Assembly (NCBI GenBank): GCA_014379785.1
Contig: JACMLD010000375.1
Location: 1 to 9,135 of the forward strand
Length of the DNA stretch: 9,135 nucleotides
Source of the DNA: Chitinophagaceae bacterium
GTDB taxonomy: Bacteria > Bacteroidota > Bacteroidia > Chitinophagales > Chitinophagaceae
Direction: 5' to 3'
Made by a program: the position numbers and the translations under genes
Notes under the pieces: model-generated
Told to the model about the DNA's origin: nothing
Databases searched by the model: none
What the model saw: only the letters and a program-made list of their open reading frames with translations
In this document: piece by piece, positions 1 to 5,457 of the stretch
How the letters are laid out: each line of letters begins with the position of its first letter
Position numbering within the stretch: the stretch's first letter is position 1

Positions 1-1188
1 GCATCCATCAATATCAGCATGGAACCGTTTCGGGCATTTGTGGGTGACAAGCTCTCTGCCAAGCAACGCACTGCCGGTTTCGCGATGCAAAGTTTTTTCA
101 TCGGCGTAGGTTCTGTGATCGCTGCGCTGCTTCCCTGGATCTTTGCAAATTGGTTCGGTATGAGCAACACCGCAGAAGCAGGCACCATTCCCGACTCGGT
201 AAAATGGAGCTTCTATGCGGGAGGCTTTGCATTTCTGAGCGCCGTTTTATATACCGTTTTTACTACCAAGGAAACTCCGCCAGATGACCTCGAAGCATTT
301 CGCGCTGAGCAAAAAAATGCGGGATTCTGGGACGGATTAAAAGAAACCTTTGGCGGCATAGTGAAAATGCCAAAGACAATGGCTCAACTCGCACTGGTGC
401 AATTCTTCACCTGGTTCGCGCTTTTTGCGATGTGGATATACAGCACCAACGCTGTAACCAGCGAAAAATATGATATGAAAGTGTCAAAGACAATGGTATC
501 AAAAATGGAAGGGGATATCAAATCAATATTAGCGGCTCCGGCAGACACCAAACAGAAAAAAGAATTTTCTTCACTGCAGGCGGATATCAATGAAATCAAT
601 GAACACCGGGCAGATCAAAACCCGGTGACGATATCGATCAACCTGGCCAATCACTATGCCAACCCAGCGAACAGCATCACGAATAACAATGAAAAAGCCG
701 AACTCGAAAGAGTGAAATCCCAATACAACGATGGAGCGGACTGGCTGAGTTTCTGCTCCAGTATCAGAAACGGAATGGCTGCCCTGTTTGCATTCATCAT
801 TCCCTTGATTGCTTATCGTACAAACAGAAGGATCACCCATCTGATCTGTTTGGTCATTGGTGGCATCGGACTGATGTCGGTAAGCTGGTTTGAAGATCCT
901 AAGTGGATCGCATTTTCAATGGCCCTGGTGGGCATTGCTTGGGCCAGTATTTTGTCCATGCCATATGCAATTTTATCGGGCGCCCTTCCCGCGCATCGGA
1001 TGGGCTACTATATGGGTGTATTCAATTTCTTTATCGTCATCCCTCAGATCGTTGCCGCCACCATACTCGGATTTTTTACCATGAAAGTTTTCCACGCAAA
1101 CACCATGAATACGATTGTGCTGGGTGGCGCTTCCATGATCCTGGCCGGCTTTCTGACGCTGATCGTGAAAGACGATGACAAGGATTAA
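1..1188 (+). CDS. MFS sugar (maltose-type, SLC45/GPH-like) permease, 5' truncated by window
   Basis: Inner-membrane sugar symporter, most likely for maltose or maltodextrins. The frame is open to the window edge: codons before the ATG at 19 read ASINIS, joining MEPFRAFVGDKLS, the conserved D/A-S-x-N-x-S-x-x-P-x-R-A stretch of SLC45/GPH-type transporters. That ATG is therefore internal and the first four or so helices lie upstream. Counting from that Met, eight membrane segments are visible, roughly at residues 22-48, 61-85, 122-146, 241-267, 273-292, 298-325, 330-357 and 363-383, fitting TM5-TM12 of a 12-TM MFS protein. The protein ends in a charged DDDKD tail. A hydrophilic insertion at about residues 151-233 separates TM7 and TM8. 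The neopullulanase gene starts 9 nt after the stop, so the two are probably co-transcribed. Substrate is inferred from that neighbour and the family; sucrose or another disaccharide is possible. Confidence 0.88.
   Translation, partial: ASINISMEPFRAFVGDKLSAKQRTAGFAMQSFFIGVGSVIAALLPWIFANWFGMSNTAEAGTIPDSVKWSFYAGGFAFLSAVLYTVFTTKETPPDDLEAFRAEQKNAGFWDGLKETFGGIVKMPKTMAQLALVQFFTWFALFAMWIYSTNAVTSEKYDMKVSKTMVSKMEGDIKSILAAPADTKQKKEFSSLQADINEINEHRADQNPVTISINLANHYANPANSITNNNEKAELERVKSQYNDGADWLSFCSSIRNGMAALFAFIIPLIAYRTNRRITHLICLVIGGIGLMSVSWFEDPKWIAFSMALVGIAWASILSMPYAILSGALPAHRMGYYMGVFNFFIVIPQIVAATILGFFTMKVFHANTMNTIVLGGASMILAGFLTLIVKDDDKD
469..717 (+). other. Insertion-like hydrophilic loop between TM7 and TM8 of the MFS permease
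   Basis: About 83 residues (151-233 counted from the Met at 19) lie between TM7, which ends ...FAMWIYSTNAV, and the ...YNDGADW stretch before TM8. The segment is polar, rich in K, E, N, D and Q, has no hydrophobic helix, and has two stretches that look helical (around KMEGDIKSIL and KKEFSSLQADINEI). By standard 12-TM topology this loop faces the periplasm. From my knowledge of related bacterial permeases, this loop is normally only a short linker. Its function is unknown; it might be a small periplasmic domain contacting substrate or the neighbouring exported amylase. Confidence 0.6.
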
Positions 1189-1197
1189 AAACATGAT

Positions 1198-3039
1198 ATG
1201 AAAAAGTATTCAGCCTGCATTTTATTGCTGCTCGTCATCAGCAATGTGTTTGCACAACAGCCAACAGCATGCTATCCCACCAACTGGTGGGTAGGAATGA
1301 AAAACACTTCTCTTCAGCTGATGCTGCACGGCGAAGGAATCGGAAATGCTGGCAATTTTTCTCTGAGCCACCCGGGGGTGACCATCACAAAAACAACAAG
1401 ACCCGCAAATAAAAACTACGTATTTCTTGATTTGAAAATTAGTCCATCGACGCGGCCGGGGAAAACCAAAATCAAAGCCAGCGGCGGAACGACCATTGAT
1501 TTTGAATTGAAAAGCCGGCGGACCGGAAACGGCAGCACATTCGCCAAAGGAGTCACATCTTCAGATTTCATGTACCTCATTATGCCGGATCGATTCAGCA
1601 ACGGCGACCCTTCCAACGATCGCATTCCGGGCATGCTCGATCAGTCGCTCAACCGGGATTCAATTTTTGAAAGACATGGAGGAGACCTCAAGGGAATATC
1701 CAACCATCTCGACTACCTCCAGCAACTGGGTGTAACAACACTCTGGCTCAACCCGGTGATCATAAACGACATGAAGGAAAGGACAGAACATGGATACGCT
1801 TTCACCAACCATTATAAAATAGACCCGAGAATCGGCGGAGACACCGCCTATCACCAGCTCATAACGGATATCCACAACCGCGGAATGAAGATAATTCAGG
1901 ATGCGGTCTACAACCATGTGGGAATAGAACATTTTTCTGTGAAAGACCCGCCAACACCTGACTGGCTGCACCAATGGCCCAGATACACAAATACTACTTA
2001 TAAGGATCAGGTCATGTTCGATCCCTATGCATCAGGTGCAGATAAAAAGCAAATGACCGATGGATGGTTTACACCCTCCATGCCCGACCTGAACCAATCA
2101 AACCCGCTGGTCGCCAACTTTCTCATACAGCATGCCATCTGGACAGTAGAAAACTTTGGTATCGATGGATGGCGAATCGACACCTATGCTTACAATGATC
2201 TTGCCTTTATGAATCGCTGCAACAAGGCATTGTACGATGAATATCCAAAGCTGACGCTATTTGGTGAGACATGGGTGCATGGGGTTCCGAACCAAAGCTT
2301 TTTCTGCGAAAACAATTACAATATTTCATTCAAAAGCAACCTGCAGGCAACGACCGATTTTCAGCTCCTGTTTTACGGAATACAGGAAGCACTTACAAAA
2401 CCATTCGGTTGGACAGACGGAGTAAACAGAATGTATACCACGGCTGCACAGGATTTTGCATACAAGGACCCGATGCGACAGGTCATTTTCCTGGACAACC
2501 ATGATCTTCCGAGATTTTATTCTGTGGTGGGAGAGGACCTCCAAAAATACAAAGTGGGTCTCGCCTGGCTGATGACATTCCGCGGTATTCCCCAGCTCTA
2601 TTACGGTGCAGAAATCTTGATGACAGGATTTACAAATCCCGATGGCTGGGTGAGGCTCGATTTCAAAGGTGGGTGGCCCGGTGATGCCGTGAATAAATTT
2701 ACTGCAGCAGGAAGAACAGAAAAAGAAAATGAAGCATTCAACTACCTGAAAACATTCGCCAACTACCGAAAGAATTCACCGGCATTGAAAGAAGGAAAGC
2801 TCATGCAGTTTACACCCGAAGACGGGGTGTATGTGTATTTCAGATACACAGCCCAACAGACGATCATGTGCATTCTCAATCAGAACGATACAGAAAAAAC
2901 CATCACGATGAATCGCTTTGCCGAGCGCATCGGCAGCCGGAAAAAAGCTTTTGATATTGCCACCGGCACTACATTTGACCTCGACAGTACTTTAAAAATA
3001 GGAGGAAAATATCTGCTTGCGCTGGAACTCAGGCAGTGA
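1198..3039 (+). CDS. Secreted GH13 neopullulanase / cyclomaltodextrinase (SusA-like)
   Basis: Exported alpha-glucan hydrolase that should cut starch fragments, pullulan or cyclodextrins to short maltooligosaccharides. Residues 1-19 form a signal peptide (MKKYS, a Leu-rich core, then VFA|QQ), pointing to the periplasm or cell surface. Residues ~23-105 fit the N-terminal immunoglobulin-like cyclomaltodextrinase domain, ~120-520 the GH13 (beta/alpha)8 barrel, and ~525-613 the C-terminal all-beta domain. All four GH13 signatures are present: region I DAVYNH (235-240), region II GIDGWRID with nucleophile D328 and R326, region III GETW with acid/base E357, and region IV DNHD with transition-state Asp D436. 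The 613-aa length is normal for the family. An ATG five bases upstream (1193) hits a stop at once, so 1198 is the start. It follows the permease by 9 nt, suggesting one operon for maltodextrin use. The 3' end overlaps the convergent regulator gene by 11 bp. Exact substrate preference is not readable from sequence. Confidence 0.95.
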   Translation: MKKYSACILLLLVISNVFAQQPTACYPTNWWVGMKNTSLQLMLHGEGIGNAGNFSLSHPGVTITKTTRPANKNYVFLDLKISPSTRPGKTKIKASGGTTIDFELKSRRTGNGSTFAKGVTSSDFMYLIMPDRFSNGDPSNDRIPGMLDQSLNRDSIFERHGGDLKGISNHLDYLQQLGVTTLWLNPVIINDMKERTEHGYAFTNHYKIDPRIGGDTAYHQLITDIHNRGMKIIQDAVYNHVGIEHFSVKDPPTPDWLHQWPRYTNTTYKDQVMFDPYASGADKKQMTDGWFTPSMPDLNQSNPLVANFLIQHAIWTVENFGIDGWRIDTYAYNDLAFMNRCNKALYDEYPKLTLFGETWVHGVPNQSFFCENNYNISFKSNLQATTDFQLLFYGIQEALTKPFGWTDGVNRMYTTAAQDFAYKDPMRQVIFLDNHDLPRFYSVVGEDLQKYKVGLAWLMTFRGIPQLYYGAEILMTGFTNPDGWVRLDFKGGWPGDAVNKFTAAGRTEKENEAFNYLKTFANYRKNSPALKEGKLMQFTPEDGVYVYFRYTAQQTIMCILNQNDTEKTITMNRFAERIGSRKKAFDIATGTTFDLDSTLKIGGKYLLALELRQ

Positions 3040-3700
3040 CCATCACGTTTTCTGAAAATTTCTTTGAGACTGTAAACTGCGGTTTCTTTTTTATCTGGAT
3101 AATCATTGACCCATCGAATTCAATCTTGCCAACGACTTTTAAGCGGGTACCAATGGCGATATCGATCTGTTCAAGATATTGCAGAAAGGGTGTTGAGCTG
3201 TCCATCACACCCACCACCTGGCAATTGGTACCATTTTCAACCTCAGACAGGTTTATTCTTTTGCCGTCTTCCAGTTCACCTTCCGCAGAAGGAATGGGAT
3301 CGCCATGAGGGTCGAACTTCGGATATCCCAGAAATTTCTCCAGCCGGGTAATCAACTCTTCGCTGTGAATATGCTCCAGCTGCTCAGCCACTTCATGTAC
3401 CTCATCCCAGGAAAATTTCAGCGTTGAATGCAGAAATACTTCCCATAAGCGGTGTTTGCGCACGATCTGTATGGCTATCTGCCTTCCGGATTTCGTCAGC
3501 TGAACACGTTTGTATTTTTCGTAAGCTATTAGTTTTTTAGCCGTGAGCTTTTTGAGCATGTCCGAAACCGTCGGCGGCTTTGTCCGCAACCGCTCGGCAA
3601 TTTCATTCGTCGATGTATCGAAAGACACTGACCGTTCTGACAAAGAATAAATCGCCTTTAAATAGTTTTCTTCCGTAAAACTGAGTTCACCCGATTTCAT
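3029..3700 (-). CDS. DtxR/MntR-family metal-dependent transcriptional regulator
   Basis: Cytoplasmic metal-sensing repressor, 223 aa, full length. The N-terminus (LSFTEENYLKAIYSL) is canonical for the family and supports this start. A winged helix-turn-helix lies at ~26-70, with recognition-helix segment TKPPTVSDMLKKL at 40-52. A metal-binding dimerisation domain follows at ~75-140, and a FeoA/SH3-like domain at ~150-222. Aligned by eye to DtxR, metal-site residues are H83, E87, H102, E106, E109 and H110. DtxR has Cys (C102) where this protein has E106, as MntR does (E99), which leans towards Mn(II) sensing. However, N12 replaces both the MntR Asp8 and DtxR Met10, so the cognate metal is open. 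It is divergent from the di-heme oxidoreductase/Rieske/porin operon, with two inverted half-sites in the 103-bp gap, suggesting it controls that operon and itself. Its 3' end overlaps the GH13 gene tail-to-tail. Confidence 0.93.
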   Translation of the reverse strand: MKSGELSFTEENYLKAIYSLSERSVSFDTSTNEIAERLRTKPPTVSDMLKKLTAKKLIAYEKYKRVQLTKSGRQIAIQIVRKHRLWEVFLHSTLKFSWDEVHEVAEQLEHIHSEELITRLEKFLGYPKFDPHGDPIPSAEGELEDGKRINLSEVENGTNCQVVGVMDSSTPFLQYLEQIDIAIGTRLKVVGKIEFDGSMIIQIKKKPQFTVSKKFSENVMVTA

Positions 3701-3704
3701 GCCA

Positions 3705-3712
3705 CAAATATA
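3705..3712 (-). promoter_or_regulatory. Putative -7 box (TATATTTG) of the regulator gene, very close to its ATG
   Basis: On the minus strand TATATTTG fits the Bacteroidetes -7 consensus TAnnTTTG exactly. It ends only 4 nt before the start codon at 3700, so transcription would begin at or very near the ATG, giving a leaderless or nearly leaderless mRNA. No good TTG -33 element is seen at the usual 17-23 bp distance; the nearest (complement of CAA at 3741-3743) is 28 bp away. The promoter call therefore rests on the -7 box alone. Confidence 0.45.
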
Positions 3713-3734
3713 GGGGTAATACTAAAAAATTAAA

Positions 3735-3761
3735 GTTAGGCAAATCTAACTGTTTTGTTAG
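3735..3761. promoter_or_regulatory. Candidate metalloregulator operator A: GTTAG-N6-CTAAC-N6-GTTAG
   Basis: GTTAGGCAAATCTAAC (3735-3750) is an inverted repeat with perfect 5-bp arms. Its right arm pairs again with a further GTTAG at 3757-3761, so three alternating arms sit exactly 11 bp apart (3735, 3746, 3757), about one helical turn. This suits one or two DtxR-type dimers on one DNA face. The core TTAGGCAAAT (3736-3745) recurs inverted at 3784-3793. DtxR-family operators are built from TTAGG/CTAAC-type arms, and Gram-positive MntR sites, as I recall, contain TTTGCCT-type arms; this element resembles both. It lies near the expected -33 area of the regulator gene and just upstream of or over the -33 of the operon promoter. 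Confidence 0.6.
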
Positions 3762-3788
3762 TGCGTATATTTAATTTCTTTATATTTG
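3755..3788 (+). promoter_or_regulatory. Putative Bacteroidetes-type promoter of the di-heme/Rieske/porin operon
   Basis: A TTG -33 element at 3755-3757 (within TTTTG) is followed after 23 bp by TATATTTG at 3781-3788, an exact match to TAnnTTTG. The spacing is at the long end of the accepted range. Transcription would start at about 3793-3796, leaving a leader of roughly 10 nt before the ATG at 3804. No Shine-Dalgarno sequence is present, which is usual for this phylum. Confidence 0.55.
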
Positions 3789-3793
3789 CCTAA
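3784..3793. promoter_or_regulatory. Candidate operator B: ATTTGCCTAA overlapping the operon -7 box
   Basis: ATTTGCCTAA is the exact reverse complement of TTAGGCAAAT at 3736-3745, 48 bp away start to start. It covers the TTTG half of the -7 box (3781-3788) and continues to the likely transcription start, the classical position for repression. With the two flanking bases it forms ATTT-N4-AAAT. A 10-bp exact inverted match inside a 103-bp regulatory gap beside a DtxR-type gene is unlikely to be chance, but binding is inferred. Confidence 0.6.
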
Positions 3794-3803
3794 ATAATTT
3801 CTC

Positions 3804-5006
3804 ATGTTCTCTAAAACCTTCAAAGCAACGGCCGGTGTAGTATTGATGTTCGCCTGTCTTATTTCCTGCAGGAAGTTATTGCCGGATGCGCCAGCGGATG
3901 ATTCCATCCTCGACGGACCAGTAGACGGTCTGACCGCCAGCGAAAAGATTATTTTTCTCCGCGGCGATGTTGCATTCAACGACGAAATATTCTCTTCGGG
4001 CACAGGTCTCGGGCCTATGTTCGTGGCCTCCAGCTGCGGCACCTGCCATGCGGGCGACGGCAAGGGCCATCCATTTACAACCCTCACCAGATTCGGACAG
4101 AGCGATACAATTTCCAATAAGTTTTTACACCTCGGCGCTCCGCAGCTACAGGGTAGGGCCGTACCGGGCTTTCAACCTGAAGCAATACCTGCAGGAGCAA
4201 GCTTTTCAAAATTCACTCCCCCTGCCAACACCGGGCTCGGATTTCTCGAACTCGTACCAGACGCCGACCTCCTCGCTTTATCAGACGAATTTGACGCAGA
4301 TGGTGACGGCATTTCCGGTAGGCCCAACTGGATCAATGTGCCCGTTTATTGTCAGTTCAGAAATGCAACGGTTGAGAAAAACAACCGATACATTGGCCGG
4401 TTCGGAAAAAAAGCGGCTGTATATGATCTCCTTCAGCAAACAGCCAATGCATATAACCAGGACATGGGTGTAAATTCCTCTTACGAAGTATTCGATACCT
4501 ACAACGGCCTTGAAATTGACCCCGAAGTATCTAACCAGACAGTTCTGGACGTCGTCTTCTATCTCAAAACTTTAAAGGCACCGATACAGCGAAATACCAG
4601 CGATCCCGAAGTGAAGGCCGGGGCTGCCATATTCAACCGGATCTCCTGCGGCAAATGCCATACTCCGCAAATGAAAACAGGATTTTCGCCTATATCCGCG
4701 CTTTCTGAAAAAACATTTTTCCCATATACCGATCTGCTTCTGCACGACATGGGGCCGGCATTGAACGATGGATATACAGAAGGCACCGCTCTTCCCGCAG
4801 AGTGGCGTACACCGCCACTTTGGGGACTGGGACTGTCAAAAAACTCACAAGGCGGCCAGGTTTTTTTGATGCACGACGGCAGAGCCAGAAGCATCGAAGC
4901 TGCCATCAACATGCATGGAGGCGAAGCAACCAAATCAAGGGAATCGTTTCAACAACTCAATGCCCAGGAGAAATCCAGCATCCTAAAATTTCTTGAATCA
5001 CTTTAA
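3804..5006 (+). CDS. Di-heme c-type oxidoreductase lipoprotein (DHOR, COG3488-like)
   Basis: Exported c-type cytochrome, predicted oxidoreductase or peroxidase-like electron carrier. An N-terminal lipoprotein signal ends in lipobox LISC with C22 as the acylated Cys, so it should be anchored in the envelope. The two residues after Cys are R-K rather than an acidic surface-export signal, suggesting a periplasm-facing anchor. Two c-heme sites are present: C78-G-T-C-H82 within SSCGTCHAGDGKGHP, and C282-G-K-C-H286. Between them GLGFLELVP and D-E-F-D-A-D-G-D-G-I-S-G-R-P-N (161-175) match the DHOR family (formerly DUF1111); the Asp-rich part may bind Ca2+. The 400-aa length is typical. It is first gene of an operon with the Rieske protein (1 nt after the stop) and a porin, behind a promoter with a putative metalloregulator site. 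Relatives often sit beside imelysin-type iron genes; none is visible here. Substrate and electron partner are unknown. Confidence 0.9.
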   Translation: MFSKTFKATAGVVLMFACLISCRKLLPDAPADDSILDGPVDGLTASEKIIFLRGDVAFNDEIFSSGTGLGPMFVASSCGTCHAGDGKGHPFTTLTRFGQSDTISNKFLHLGAPQLQGRAVPGFQPEAIPAGASFSKFTPPANTGLGFLELVPDADLLALSDEFDADGDGISGRPNWINVPVYCQFRNATVEKNNRYIGRFGKKAAVYDLLQQTANAYNQDMGVNSSYEVFDTYNGLEIDPEVSNQTVLDVVFYLKTLKAPIQRNTSDPEVKAGAAIFNRISCGKCHTPQMKTGFSPISALSEKTFFPYTDLLLHDMGPALNDGYTEGTALPAEWRTPPLWGLGLSKNSQGGQVFLMHDGRARSIEAAINMHGGEATKSRESFQQLNAQEKSSILKFLESL

Positions 5007-5007
5007 T

Positions 5008-5457
5008 ATGCACAGGAAAGATTTCATCGTAAGCGCCTGCAAAGGTTGCCTGGTAGCAGGCGGACTCGGAAGCATCCTCGCGTCCTGCACCTCCACCCGC
5101 TATGTGTCGAGCCATCTTGAAAAAGACGGTCTAACAGTCAATAAGGAAGAATTCAAAATCAATCAGAAGGGTGCCGTTGCCTTCCGGTCGTTTATCATTA
5201 TCCGAAATGAATCTTTGAAATATCCTATCTGCATATACAGGTTTAACGAAACCGAATATGCCGCACTTTGGATGCAATGCAGCCATCAGGGCGCAGAACT
5301 GCAGGCCTCCGGCGATTATCTGCATTGTCCGGCTCACGGCAGCGAATTCAACAGCAAAGGTCTTGTAACAAACGGCCCTGCAGATGAAAGCCTCAGAAGT
5401 TTTCCCGTGACCATAAATCCAACCACCATATTCATCGATCTCAGAAAACAGTCATGA
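5008..5457 (+). CDS. Rieske [2Fe-2S] lipoprotein
   Basis: Small exported iron-sulfur electron-transfer protein, 149 aa. The N-terminus has RKDFI, a weak Tat-like motif (RK rather than RR), then a Gly-rich hydrophobic stretch and lipobox LASC with C27 as lipid-bearing Cys. Cluster ligands are C91-S-H93 and C107-P-A-H110, followed by GSEF and a GPA motif typical of Rieske folds. The 13-residue spacing between the two motifs is slightly short. Disulfide cysteines of bc1/b6f Rieske proteins (CTHxGC and CPCH) are absent: they are A96 and A109, implying a cluster without the stabilising disulfide and perhaps a lower potential. The ATG at 5008 is preferred because it lies 1 nt after the previous stop (coupled translation); an upstream in-frame TTG at 4993 would add five residues inside the preceding gene. 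No cytochrome b or quinol-oxidase subunit is nearby, so it is unlikely to be part of a bc1 complex and may exchange electrons with the di-heme protein. Confidence 0.92.
   Translation: MHRKDFIVSACKGCLVAGGLGSILASCTSTRYVSSHLEKDGLTVNKEEFKINQKGAVAFRSFIIIRNESLKYPICIYRFNETEYAALWMQCSHQGAELQASGDYLHCPAHGSEFNSKGLVTNGPADESLRSFPVTINPTTIFIDLRKQS

Noticed and set aside
19..21. ATG as the true start of the sugar permease
   Set aside because: The preceding codons continue the conserved family motif, and at least four expected N-terminal membrane helices would be missing.
2920..2940. Hairpin GCCGA-N5-TCGGC near the GH13 3' end as a terminator
   Set aside because: It lies about 100 bp inside the coding region and is not followed by a T tract on either strand.
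3967..4473. 168-aa open frame overlapping the di-heme gene
   Set aside because: It is a shadow in another frame of a well-supported gene with heme motifs, and shows no recognisable family features.
3804..5006. Assignment of the di-heme protein as a classical cytochrome c peroxidase or MauG
   Set aside because: The spacing of the heme motifs (residues 78 and 282) and the D-A-D-G-D-G-I-S-G block fit the DHOR/COG3488 family better, so peroxidase activity is not claimed.
4993..5007. Upstream in-frame TTG start for the Rieske gene
   Set aside because: It lies inside the preceding gene and adds only five residues. The ATG at 5008 gives a proper lipoprotein signal and sits 1 nt after the stop.
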